From: Mesorhizobium sp. YC-39
GTDB lineage: Bacteria > Pseudomonadota > Alphaproteobacteria > Rhizobiales > Rhizobiaceae
Direction of reading: 5' to 3'
DNA: 64,000 nucleotides
Assembly (NCBI RefSeq): GCF_025753795.1
Contig: NZ_JAOWPS010000002.1
Span: forward strand, 372,001 to 436,000
A model generated the notes under the pieces. That model saw only the letters and a program-made list of their open reading frames with translations. It was not told the DNA's origin and made no database searches. The translations under genes were made by a program, and so were the position numbers. This document shows positions 45,482 through 53,554 of this stretch, in pieces (the stretch's first letter is position 1; each line of letters starts with the position of its first letter).

Positions 45482-46231
45482 ATGGGCACTTTTTTCTACA
45501 TGCTCCTGGCGTTCCTGGTAGGTGTGTTGGTTGGCTGGTTCATCTGGGGACGGCTGCGTGGCGAACTCGACAGTCTGCGCGGCGATCTGGATCGCACACG
45601 CAGCGAGCGCGACAGACTGCGTGCCGACTCCGATCGTTTGACCGGTGAGTTGGATGCGTGCGGCCGCACCCGTGCCGATCTCGAACGCCGGTTGGCCGAG
45701 GCGCAAGCCGCCAGGACCGGCACTGCCAAGGCTGCCACCCAGGCGCCGGCAGCACTGATGTCGACGCCAACGCCAAGCAAACCCTCGGCAGCGGCATCGA
45801 AGACAAGTGCGACCAAGGCAAGTGCCCCCAAGACGAGTGCCCCCAAGGCCGGGGCGACCAAAGCAGGCGCATCGAAGGCGGCAACGGCGGGCGCCGCGAA
45901 GACGAGTACTGCTGCGAAAAAGGCCGCACCGGCGGCAAAGAAAACCACGGCAGCCAAGGCGACGGCGGCGGCGGGCAAGGCCAACGACCTGCGCCGTCTG
46001 ATCGGTATCGGCCCAGCCAACGAGCGGCTGCTCAAAGGGCTGGGGGTCACGACCTATGCCCAGATCGCCGCATGGACGGCCGCCGACGTCGCGCGGATCG
46101 AGAAGACCTTGAATTTCGATGGCCGCATCGAACGTGAGCGTTGGATCGAGCAGGCCAAGCTGCTCGCCGCTGGCGACGAAACGGAATTCGCGCGCCGCTT
46201 CCCCACCGCAGGGACCGCCAGCAACACTTGA
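45482..46231 (+). CDS. Membrane-anchored helix-hairpin-helix protein with histone H1-like linker
   Basis: 249 residues in four parts: an N-terminal transmembrane helix (FFYMLLAFLVGVLVGWFIWG, 4-23); a coiled coil of charged heptads (about 27-77, ELDSLRGDLDRTRSERDRLR); an extended segment of about 85 residues almost wholly Ala, Lys, Ser, Thr and Pro (KASAPKTSAPKAGATKAG type repeats), resembling histone H1 tails; and a C-terminal helix-hairpin-helix domain (LRRLIGIGPANERLLKGLGV, TTYAQIAAWTAADVARIEK) of the kind in rhizobial proteins fused to ribosomal L21/DUF4332-type modules. ATG 45482 has AGAGAGA upstream. The parts suggest an inner-membrane protein that could touch nucleic acid, but no function is established. 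Confidence 0.8.
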   Translation: MGTFFYMLLAFLVGVLVGWFIWGRLRGELDSLRGDLDRTRSERDRLRADSDRLTGELDACGRTRADLERRLAEAQAARTGTAKAATQAPAALMSTPTPSKPSAAASKTSATKASAPKTSAPKAGATKAGASKAATAGAAKTSTAAKKAAPAAKKTTAAKATAAAGKANDLRRLIGIGPANERLLKGLGVTTYAQIAAWTAADVARIEKTLNFDGRIERERWIEQAKLLAAGDETEFARRFPTAGTASNT

Positions 46232-46404
46232 CTTGCCTGCCGGCATCGAGCCCAGAACAACTGGCGGCGTCCCCGGACGCCGCCATTTCGCTTTTTGCAT
46301 CACCGCTGTCTTTGCGTCCTGAGACGCCGTTCCCTCGATTGCGCGGGATCGAGGCCCCATATAGAGCGATCGATGATCGCCATTGGCCGCAGCATCCGAG
46401 CCTC

Positions 46405-47550
46405 ATGTCCCTGCCCTCTGCAATTTTCCGCAACGACAAGAGTGCGCGTCAGCTCGTCTTCAACGATCCGGCCGACATCATTGTGGCGCATGAGGCGCAG
46501 GATTTCCTGCCGGCGCTCGAAACCGCGCAGGCCGCGCATGCGGCCGGAAAATGGCTGGCCGGCTATCTCTCCTACGAGGCCGGCTACCTGCTCGAACCGA
46601 AGCTCGTCCCGCTGCTGCCGGCAGGACGCCGCGCGCCGCTTGTCTGCCTGGGCGTCTTCGACGCGCCTGTCGAACAGGCGGTCAAGCGCAGTCACGCCGC
46701 GGCGACCAACGGCCCGATCTTCGACGCAAGGGCTGCGTGGTCTTCGCAAGACTATGCACAGCGCTTTGCGCGGCTCCACCAACACATCCGCAAAGGCGAT
46801 TGCTACCAAGGCAACCTGACCTTTCCGGTCCACGCGCAGTGGTCCGGCGATCCGCTGGCCGCCTTCGACGCGTTGACCGAACGCCAGCCGGTGAAATACG
46901 GCGCGCTGGTAGCGCTCGGCGATCCCATCGTCCTGTCGCGGTCGCCGGAACTGTTCTTCGAGATCGACGCCGAAGGCATGATCGAAACACATCCAATGAA
47001 GGGCACCGCGCCGCGCGGCGCGACCAAGGCGGAGGACAAGCGGCTGAAGGCATTCCTGTCCAACGACGAGAAGAACCAGGCCGAAAACCGGATGATCGTC
47101 GATCTCCTGCGCAACGACATCTCGCTGATCAGCGAGGTCGGCACGCTGGAGGTGCCGGAGCTTTTCCGCATCGAAACCTATCCGACTGTCCACCAGATGG
47201 TGAGCCGCGTGCGGGCGCGGCTTTTGTCCGGTCTGACAATCCGCGAGGTCTTTGCAGCACTCTTTCCCTGCGGCTCGATCACCGGCGCGCCGAAGATCCG
47301 CGCCATGGAAATCCTGCACGATCTGGAAACCGCGCCACGTGACGTCTATTGCGGCGCCATCGGCTGGATCGCACCTGGCGGCACGATGCGCTTTTCGGTG
47401 GCGATCCGCACCATCTCGCTCTTTTCCAGCGGCGAAGCAGTCTACAATGTCGGCGGCGGCGTCGTCTTCGATTCGACGGCCGAGGAGGAGTATCAGGAGT
47501 GTCTGCTGAAAGCGCGCTTCGCGACGGGAACACCACTGATTTCGAGCTGA
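46405..47550 (+). CDS. pabB: Aminodeoxychorismate synthase component I
   Basis: 381-residue chorismate-utilising enzyme that forms 4-amino-4-deoxychorismate for folate synthesis. The chorismate-binding core is complete: GDCYQGNLTFP, LSRSPELFFEID, THPMKGTAPRG, ENRMIVDLLRNDIS, YPTVHQMVSRVRARL, FPCGSITGAPKIRAMEI and GAIGWIAPGG. The PIKGT-type motif (here PMKGT) with its Lys is typical of PabB rather than anthranilate synthase. ATG 46405 gives a product shorter than E. coli PabB, as in other alphaproteobacteria. It overlaps pabC by 52 bp. Confidence 0.9.
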   Translation: MSLPSAIFRNDKSARQLVFNDPADIIVAHEAQDFLPALETAQAAHAAGKWLAGYLSYEAGYLLEPKLVPLLPAGRRAPLVCLGVFDAPVEQAVKRSHAAATNGPIFDARAAWSSQDYAQRFARLHQHIRKGDCYQGNLTFPVHAQWSGDPLAAFDALTERQPVKYGALVALGDPIVLSRSPELFFEIDAEGMIETHPMKGTAPRGATKAEDKRLKAFLSNDEKNQAENRMIVDLLRNDISLISEVGTLEVPELFRIETYPTVHQMVSRVRARLLSGLTIREVFAALFPCGSITGAPKIRAMEILHDLETAPRDVYCGAIGWIAPGGTMRFSVAIRTISLFSSGEAVYNVGGGVVFDSTAEEEYQECLLKARFATGTPLISS

Positions 47551-48161
47551 TCGAGACTATGCGCTGGGAGCCTGGCCAGGGCTTCCTGCGTTTCGACCGT
47601 CATCTTGCGCGCCTCTACGGCTCGGCAAGCGAACTGGGCTTTGCCTGCGATCCGCGCAAGGTCGGCGAGGTGCTGACAAACGTCATCGACCGGCCGGATG
47701 TCGCCTTGCGCACACGCCTCGTCCTGTCGCGCAACGGCAAGGCGACGGCGTCGGCCGTGCCCTACGAGCCGCTTGCCGCCGACAAGGTCTGGCGGCTGCA
47801 ACTGGCGCGGATACGACTCGATTCGAACGACACGCTGCTGCGCCACAAGACCAGCCGCCGGGAAACCTACCAGCGGGCGCGCGCCGAATATCTGATCAGC
47901 CGGGCCGACGAGGTGCTGCTGGCCAACGAACGCGGCGAAATCTGCGAGGGCACGATATCAACTCTCTTCGCCGATTTCGGCGACGGCGCACTGGCGACGC
48001 CGCGGCTCGACTGCGGCCTGCTTGCTGGTGTCCTGCGCGCTGAGCTGCTGGATCAAGGCCGCGCCCGCGAAGCGATCTATACCTTGGACGATCTCAAGTC
48101 GGCCAAGGCGCTGTTCGTCGGCAATTCGCTGCGCGGATTGATCCCGGCGCGGCTGGGCTGA
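47499..48161 (+). CDS. pabC: Aminodeoxychorismate lyase-like class IV aminotransferase
   Basis: 220-residue fold-type IV PLP enzyme, expected to release 4-aminobenzoate and pyruvate. Features: FELIETMRWEPGQGFLRFDRHL, RTRLVLSRNG, the PLP lysine in LRHKTSRRETY, DEVLLANERGEICEGTISTLF and GLLAGVLRAELL. The start is GTG 47499 inside pabB, with GAGGAG eight bases upstream; a later ATG at 47559 would remove the conserved N-terminus. The 52-bp overlap with pabB implies translational coupling of the two activities. Confidence 0.85.
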   Translation: MSAESALRDGNTTDFELIETMRWEPGQGFLRFDRHLARLYGSASELGFACDPRKVGEVLTNVIDRPDVALRTRLVLSRNGKATASAVPYEPLAADKVWRLQLARIRLDSNDTLLRHKTSRRETYQRARAEYLISRADEVLLANERGEICEGTISTLFADFGDGALATPRLDCGLLAGVLRAELLDQGRAREAIYTLDDLKSAKALFVGNSLRGLIPARLG

Positions 48162-48190
48162 CGCGATCGATTGGACTCCCATATAGAGGC

Positions 48191-49102
48191 ATGAGCATCC
48201 CCACCCACACGCCCTATGACGGCTCGTCGAAGCTTTTTGCCATCGGGCTGAAGCCGCTCGACTTCGGCGGATGGATTGAGGTCGATCGCCATCTGCTGTC
48301 TCATCTGGCCGAGAAGCGCCGGCTCTATGCCGAAATCCCCGGCAGCGTCTTTGTCGAGGAGGACGGCACGCGCGATGCCCAGCGCGAGGTACTCGACCTG
48401 CTCGGCGCGCACTTGCTGGCGAAACATCCAGACATCTATCGACGCTCGAGCAAAGGGATCGAGGTGATCGGCGCCGACGCCAGCGGCTTCAGCGATGCAC
48501 CGCTTGTCGCGGCCTCGTTGCTTGTCCAGGAAGACCTGATCCTGATGCGCCGCGACAAGAATGGCTGGCGGCTGGTGGCCGGCTCGCTCTGCTTTCCCTC
48601 CTCAGGGTCGCTGATCGAAAAATTCGGCAGGCCGCTGCAGGAGATCCATGCGCCGGTGCCAGGCTTCGGTCCAGGCACGCGACCGGCCGACCTTATCAAC
48701 CGCATGTTCGACGGCCTTCAGGGCCAGGTCGTCGAGCGCTACAACTGGTCGATCCAGGCCGGCGATGCGCTCTACCATCCACTCTCGAACCTCGAGCGCG
48801 TCGACCGCACCACCAACCGCCCCTCCAAATTCTCGGACGGCGACATCGATGCCCGTGCCTTCATTCGTGTCGAGCGGCAGACGCTCCGAAAACTTCCCGC
48901 TTCGCGTGACGTCCTGTTCACCATTCGCATCCATCTCGACCCACTGGTTGTGCTGGCGCGTCATCCCAATCGGGCAAGGCTGGCAGCGTCTTTCGCCGCG
49001 CAACTGCTGGCGCTCGACGAGGCCCAGCTCGACTACAAGGGCATGACATCGGACCGCGACCGGCTGGTTGCCTTCCTTAACCACATGGCGAATGCGGCCT
49101 AG
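48191..49102 (+). CDS. DUF3445 protein, haem-dependent oxidative N-demethylase alpha-subunit-like
   Basis: 303 residues matching DUF3445 along its length: LFAIGLKPLDFGGWIEVD, RRLYAEIPGSVFVEEDGTRD, LVQEDLILMRRDKNGWRLVAGSLCFPSSGSL, HAPVPGFGPGTR, ERYNWSIQAGDALYHP. Family members form the haem-containing alpha subunit of dimethylamine-type oxidative demethylase (HDOD), but the partner subunits are not adjacent here. It follows pabC by 29 bp and may be cotranscribed. HDOD-type chemistry passes formaldehyde to tetrahydrofolate, so the folate neighbours are suggestive, though this is inference. An intrinsic terminator hairpin follows at 49162. Confidence 0.85.
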   Translation: MSIPTHTPYDGSSKLFAIGLKPLDFGGWIEVDRHLLSHLAEKRRLYAEIPGSVFVEEDGTRDAQREVLDLLGAHLLAKHPDIYRRSSKGIEVIGADASGFSDAPLVAASLLVQEDLILMRRDKNGWRLVAGSLCFPSSGSLIEKFGRPLQEIHAPVPGFGPGTRPADLINRMFDGLQGQVVERYNWSIQAGDALYHPLSNLERVDRTTNRPSKFSDGDIDARAFIRVERQTLRKLPASRDVLFTIRIHLDPLVVLARHPNRARLAASFAAQLLALDEAQLDYKGMTSDRDRLVAFLNHMANAA

Positions 49103-49161
49103 CCGGCGGTTGGCGCTTTTCACTGGTTTATGACAATGATCTGTGGTGTAGCGCTTGGTCG

Positions 49162-49184
49162 TCCGGCAGAAATGCCGGATTTTT
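49162..49184 (+). terminator. Intrinsic terminator hairpin just upstream of homospermidine synthase
   Basis: TCCGGCA pairs perfectly with TGCCGGA around a GAAA tetraloop, followed directly by TTTTT. It is 59 bp after the DUF3445 stop and only 27 bp before the hss start codon, so it is either a plain terminator or an attenuator in the hss leader. Confidence 0.85.
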
Positions 49185-49211
49185 CCTGTGTTTTGAGGAG
49201 TGTTCGATAAA

Positions 49212-50657
49212 ATGGCGAATGAAAACTGGCCCGTTTACGGTGAAATCACCGGCCCTGTCGTGATGATCGGCTTTGGCTCGATCGGACGGGGAACGCTGCC
49301 GCTGATCGAACGCCATTTCAAGTTCGACAAGTCGCGCATGACCGTCATCGACCCGCGCGACACCGACCGCAAGCTGCTCGACGAACGTGGCATCGCTTTC
49401 GTCCAGGAAGCCGTGACCGAGAAGAACTACAAGAAGCTTTTGACGCCGCTTCTGACCAATGGCGGCGGCCAGGGCTTTTGCGTCAACCTGTCGGTCGACA
49501 CCGGCTCGGTGGATTTGATGCGACTCTGCCGCAAGCTCGGCGTGCTCTACATCGACACTGTCGTCGAGCCATGGCTTGGGTTCTATTTCGATGCCAAGGC
49601 CGACAATGCCAGCCGCACCAACTACGCGTTGCGCGAAGCCATGATCAAGGAAAAGCACGACAGGCCCGGCGGCGCGACGGCGATCTCCACCTGCGGCGCC
49701 AACCCGGGCATGGTTTCGTGGTTCGTCAAGCAGGCGCTGGTCAACCTTGCCAGCGATCTTGGCCTGGAGTTTTCGGAGCCGGCGCAGGAGGATCGCGAGG
49801 GCTGGGCCAAGCTGATGAAGAAGGCCGGCGTCAAGGGCATCCACATCGCCGAGCGCGACACCCAGCGCACCAAGAAGCCGAAGCCGATGGATGTCTTCTG
49901 GAACACCTGGTCGGTCGAAGGCTTCGTTTCGGAAGGCATGCAGCCGGCCGAGCTCGGCTGGGGCACGCATGAGAAATGGATGCCGAAGAACGCCAAGAAG
50001 CACAAGCATGGCTCCAAGGCCGCGATCTATCTGGAGCAGCCCGGCGCCAACACCCGTGTGCGCAGTTGGTGCCCGACGCCGGGGCCGCAATACGGCTTCC
50101 TGGTAACGCACAATGAGGCGATATCGATCGCTGACTTTTTCACGGTGCGCGGCAAGAAGGGCAAAGTGCATTACCGCCCCACCTGCCACTACGCCTACCA
50201 TCCGTGCAACGATGCCGTGCTGTCGATGCACGAGATCTTCGGTGCCGCCGGCAAGCCGCAGGCCGCTTACCACGTGCTCGACGAGAATGAGCTGGTCGAT
50301 GGCGTCGACGAGCTCGGCGTGCTGCTCTACGGCCACGACAAGAACGCCTATTGGTACGGCTCGCAATTGTCGCTGGCGGAGGCGCGCAAGCTAGCGCCCT
50401 ATCAGAACGCGACCGGCATGCAGGTTACCTCAGCGGTGCTGGCCGGTATGGTCTGGGCGCTGGAAAATCCTGAAGCCGGCATCGTCGAGGCCGACGAGAT
50501 GGATTACAAGCGCTGCCTGGAAGTGCAGTCCCGCTATCTCGGACCGGTCAAGGGCTACTATACCGACTGGACGCCGCTCGATAATCGCCCCGGCCTGTTC
50601 CCGGAAGACCTCGACAAAAACGACCCGTGGCAATTCCGCAACATCCTCGTTCGATAG
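49212..50657 (+). CDS. hss: Homospermidine synthase
   Basis: 481-residue enzyme, the usual length, making sym-homospermidine from two putrescine molecules (or putrescine and spermidine) with NAD as cofactor; homospermidine is the major polyamine of many Rhizobiales. The Rossmann motif is VVMIGFGSIGRGTLPLIERH; VIDPRDTDRKLLDE, ISTCGANPGMVSWFVKQAL, GWGTHEKWMPKNAKKHKHG and the long C-terminal ATGMQVTSAVLAGMVWALE follow. I chose ATG 49212 (MANENWPVYG); an in-frame GTG at 49200 falls inside the GAGGAG site. The substrate putrescine would come from the decarboxylase at 24759. Confidence 0.93.
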   Translation: MANENWPVYGEITGPVVMIGFGSIGRGTLPLIERHFKFDKSRMTVIDPRDTDRKLLDERGIAFVQEAVTEKNYKKLLTPLLTNGGGQGFCVNLSVDTGSVDLMRLCRKLGVLYIDTVVEPWLGFYFDAKADNASRTNYALREAMIKEKHDRPGGATAISTCGANPGMVSWFVKQALVNLASDLGLEFSEPAQEDREGWAKLMKKAGVKGIHIAERDTQRTKKPKPMDVFWNTWSVEGFVSEGMQPAELGWGTHEKWMPKNAKKHKHGSKAAIYLEQPGANTRVRSWCPTPGPQYGFLVTHNEAISIADFFTVRGKKGKVHYRPTCHYAYHPCNDAVLSMHEIFGAAGKPQAAYHVLDENELVDGVDELGVLLYGHDKNAYWYGSQLSLAEARKLAPYQNATGMQVTSAVLAGMVWALENPEAGIVEADEMDYKRCLEVQSRYLGPVKGYYTDWTPLDNRPGLFPEDLDKNDPWQFRNILVR

Positions 50658-50686
50658 CGGTCCCACGAGCATGCCTCACCGCCTTG

Positions 50687-50711
50687 CAATCGCCCGGAAA
50701 TCGGGCGATTG
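50687..50711. repeat. 10-bp perfect hairpin after homospermidine synthase
   Basis: CAATCGCCCG pairs with CGGGCGATTG around a 5-nt loop, 30 bp after the hss stop. There is no T-run, so termination would be non-canonical. Confidence 0.55.
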
Positions 50712-50773
50712 AAGGAAGCGGCCTGGAGCGACGTGTATCCATTGGAAAGTACGCTCTAGCACTTTGGATGTAC

Positions 50774-50815
50774 GCATCGTGTTTTCCGAAATCGAACAGA
50801 TTTTCGGTCCGATGC
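50774..50815. repeat. Palindromic repeat element in the leader of the Omp10-like gene
   Basis: Outer stem GCATCG/CGATGC and inner stem CCGAAATC/GATTTTCGG. The element ends two bases before the GAGGAGAGG ribosome binding site of the lipoprotein gene. The GCATCG...CGATGC architecture is shared with the hairpin at 62778-62826. Confidence 0.65.
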
Positions 50816-50833
50816 TCGAGGAGAGGATTTTTC

Positions 50834-51208
50834 ATGACGATCGCGCGAAAATTGCTTTCGGCCTGCATTGCCGCGGCCACAGCCGTCGCCTTGGCGGCCT
50901 GCACCACCACCGGCCCGAGCGAGCCGCCGGCAAGCTCGGCCAAGGGGGTCGAGGGTTCCTGGATTGACGCGCAGGGCACGGGCTTGTCGACCTTTGCCGG
51001 CGGCAGCTTCAAGACCGTCGCCACCGATACCGGCCAGAAGCTTGCCGATGGCAGCTACACCATGACCAGCGGCACGTCGGTCGAGATCCATGGCACCTCG
51101 CTGATCCGCCAGACGCCGATCAGCTTCAACTGCCTGCTGATCTCCACCTCGCAGCTCAATTGCACCAGCGGCAGCGGACAGAATTTCGTACTGACCAGAC
51201 GTACCTGA
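50834..51208 (+). CDS. Omp10-like outer-membrane lipoprotein
   Basis: 124-residue lipoprotein. Signal peptide with lipobox LAAC and lipidated Cys at residue 23, then GVEGSWIDAQGTGLSTFAGG, ATDTGQKLADGSYTM and NCLLISTSQLNCTSGSG with a Cys pair; these blocks line up with Brucella Omp10. A small beta-barrel or lipocalin-like fold anchored to the outer membrane is likely. A very strong GAGGAGAGG site precedes ATG 50834, suggesting high expression. The leader carries a repeat-type hairpin and a terminator follows the gene. Confidence 0.85.
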   Translation: MTIARKLLSACIAAATAVALAACTTTGPSEPPASSAKGVEGSWIDAQGTGLSTFAGGSFKTVATDTGQKLADGSYTMTSGTSVEIHGTSLIRQTPISFNCLLISTSQLNCTSGSGQNFVLTRRT

Positions 51209-51233
51209 GCACTGTACTGAATTGCTTCTACAA

Positions 51234-51265
51234 AGGAAGGCGGCTTAGGTCGCCGTCCTTTTTTT
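51234..51265 (+). terminator. Rho-independent terminator after the Omp10-like gene
   Basis: A GC-rich stem (AGGCGGC with GCCGTCC, one wobble pair) around a short loop is followed by seven T residues at 51259-51265, 26 bp after the stop. Confidence 0.82.
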
Positions 51266-51402
51266 GCGCCGGCAAAGCTGATCCCGATTCCACTTGCGTC
51301 GACCCAAACGCAGTGTGAACATGGCCAAAAAGTCGGACGGTTATAGCCCAGTCAAACAAGAGCGTTAAACGCTTCTGGCCAAGTCACCCGGGAGACAAAA
51401 AA

Positions 51403-53424
51403 ATGAAGAAGATCGCAGTCATTGCCGCCCTGTCGGCGTCCACGCTTGGTCTGTCGGCCGGAGTATCCTTTGCCGACTACACGCTGAACATCCTGCACAT
51501 CAACGACTGGCACAGCCGCATCGAAGGCAACAACAAATATGAATCGACCTGCTCGGCCGAGGAAGAGACCAAGGGCGAGTGCATCGGCGGCGCCGGGCGA
51601 TTGATCACGACGATCGCCCAGGAACGCAAGAAGCTGGAAGGCCAGAACGTGCTGCTGCTCAGCGCCGGCGACAATTTCCAAGGCTCGCTCTTCTACACCA
51701 CCTACAAGGGCAAGGTCGAAGGCGAGTTCCTCAACCAGATGAAGTTCGACGCCATGGCGCTCGGCAATCACGAATTCGATGATGGCGAAGCCGCGCTCGC
51801 CCCGTTCCTCGACATGATCAGGTTTCCGGTGCTCGGCGCCAATGTGAAGGCCAATGCGCAGTCCAAGCTCGGCGACCGCGTGAAACCGTCGATCGTCGTC
51901 GAAGTCGGCGGCCAGAAGATCGGCATCATCGGCGCGGTTACCAACGATACGCCGGAACTGGCCTCCCCTGGCCCCAACATCACCATCGAGGACGACGTCA
52001 AGTCGATCACATCAGAGGTCGAGAAACTGAAAGGACAGGGCGTCAACAAGATCATCGCGGTCACCCATATCGGCTACAAGCGCGAGCGCGATGTCATCGC
52101 CAAGATCCCTGGCGTCGACGTGGTGGTCGGCGGCCACAGCCATTCGCTGCTGTCCAACACCGACCCGAAGGCCGAAGGCCCCTATCCGACGATGGTCGAC
52201 AATCCGGACGGCTACAAGGTTCCGGTCGTGCAAGCGGCGTCCTATTCCAAATATCTCGGCGAGTTCAAGGTCGTGTTCGACGACAACGGCGTGGTCAAAT
52301 CGGCCAGCGGCGATCCGATCTATCTCGACAAGTCGATCACCCCCGATCCCGCCGTGCTTGCGCGCATCAAGGAGCTCGGCGCGCCGATCGAGGCGTTGAA
52401 GAACAAGGAAGTTGCCGAGACCACCAAGGCGATCGACGGCAGCCGCGAGAATTGCCGCGCCCGCGAGTGCGAGATGGGCAATCTCGTCTCCGATGCCGTC
52501 CTCGACCGCGTCAAGGGCCAGGGCGTCGAGATCGTCATCTCGAATGGCGGCGGCCTGCGCGCCTCGATCGACCAGGGCACCGTCACCATGGGCGAGGTGC
52601 TGACCGTGCTGCCGTTCCAGAACACGCTGGCGACCTTCCAGATTTCCGGCAAGGATCTGGTCGCCGGTCTCGAAAGCGGCCTCAGCCAGGTCGAGGACGG
52701 CGCCGGCCGCTTCCCACAGGTTGCCGGCCTGAAATACGCGTTCGACAAATCGGTCGCGCCCAATGCCGGTCGCGTCAAGTCGGTCGAGGTCATGGAAGGC
52801 GGCGCCTGGACACCGATCAATCCGGACAAGGATTACCTGGTCGCCACCAACAACTATGTCCGCCAGGGCGGCGACGGCTACAAGATCTTCGCCGACAAGG
52901 CCAAGAATGCCTACGACTACGGTCCGGGCCTAGAACAGGTGGTCGCCGATTACCTCGGCGCGCATCGGCCCTATACGCCGAAGCTCGATGGCCGCATCAC
53001 CGAGATCGCGGCGAACGTTGCTGCGGCTCCCACAGCACCGGCTGCTGAACCAGCCAAGCCGGCCGAGCCTGCTCCGGCCGAACCGGCAAAACCGGCGGAG
53101 GCGGCCCCGGCCGCTCCTGCTGAACCGGCGATGCCTGCATTGCCGGCCGGTTCTGGCGACATCGCCACGACGCCGCCAAGCGTGCCGGCTGAGGCCACGC
53201 CGGCCCCGGCTGAGACAGCTCCCACCGAACCGGCAAAGCCAGCCGAGGCGGCGCCGGCCGAAAGCAGCCATGTTATCGTTGCCGGCGATACCTATTGGGA
53301 TCTGGCGGTGAAGGCTTATGGCGACGGCACCAAGTGGAAGGTGATCTCCGGCGCCAACAAGGGCTATGAACCACACCATCTCCCGATCGGCGCAACCTTG
53401 GTCATTCCAGCCGCGGGCAAATAG
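51403..53424 (+). CDS. Periplasmic 5'-nucleotidase/UshA-type metallophosphatase with C-terminal LysM domain
   Basis: 673 residues. Signal peptide 1-24; calcineurin-like metallophosphatase domain about 25-310 with the dimetal motifs LHINDWHSR, SAGDNFQGS, LGNHEFDDG and GGHSHSLL; 5'-nucleotidase C-terminal domain about 335-525 (GNLVSDAVLD, ISNGGGLRASID, TNNYVRQGGDGYKIF). A linker of about 95 residues rich in Pro, Ala and Glu (PAEPAKPAE type repeats) leads to a C-terminal LysM domain at about 625-670 (HVIVAGDTYWDLAVKAYGDG). UshA-type enzymes hydrolyse nucleotides and nucleotide sugars in the periplasm; here the LysM domain should tether it to peptidoglycan. A terminator follows. Confidence 0.9.
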   Translation: MKKIAVIAALSASTLGLSAGVSFADYTLNILHINDWHSRIEGNNKYESTCSAEEETKGECIGGAGRLITTIAQERKKLEGQNVLLLSAGDNFQGSLFYTTYKGKVEGEFLNQMKFDAMALGNHEFDDGEAALAPFLDMIRFPVLGANVKANAQSKLGDRVKPSIVVEVGGQKIGIIGAVTNDTPELASPGPNITIEDDVKSITSEVEKLKGQGVNKIIAVTHIGYKRERDVIAKIPGVDVVVGGHSHSLLSNTDPKAEGPYPTMVDNPDGYKVPVVQAASYSKYLGEFKVVFDDNGVVKSASGDPIYLDKSITPDPAVLARIKELGAPIEALKNKEVAETTKAIDGSRENCRARECEMGNLVSDAVLDRVKGQGVEIVISNGGGLRASIDQGTVTMGEVLTVLPFQNTLATFQISGKDLVAGLESGLSQVEDGAGRFPQVAGLKYAFDKSVAPNAGRVKSVEVMEGGAWTPINPDKDYLVATNNYVRQGGDGYKIFADKAKNAYDYGPGLEQVVADYLGAHRPYTPKLDGRITEIAANVAAAPTAPAAEPAKPAEPAPAEPAKPAEAAPAAPAEPAMPALPAGSGDIATTPPSVPAEATPAPAETAPTEPAKPAEAAPAESSHVIVAGDTYWDLAVKAYGDGTKWKVISGANKGYEPHHLPIGATLVIPAAGK

Positions 53425-53446
53425 CAGCTTCGGGACTTCGAGGAGC

Positions 53447-53473
53447 ACCCGCCCGGCAACCGGGCGGGTTTTT
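53447..53473 (+). terminator. Rho-independent terminator after the nucleotidase gene
   Basis: ACCCGCCCGG (53447-53456) pairs perfectly with CCGGGCGGGT (53460-53469) around a 3-nt loop, followed by TTTTT. Confidence 0.92.
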
Positions 53474-53554
53474 GCTTTCAAGACAAGGTGCGGCCAGACG
53501 CTGCATTGAAAACCGGCGCGGCATCGCTAGTTTCGCGATGTCCGGAGACCCCCT

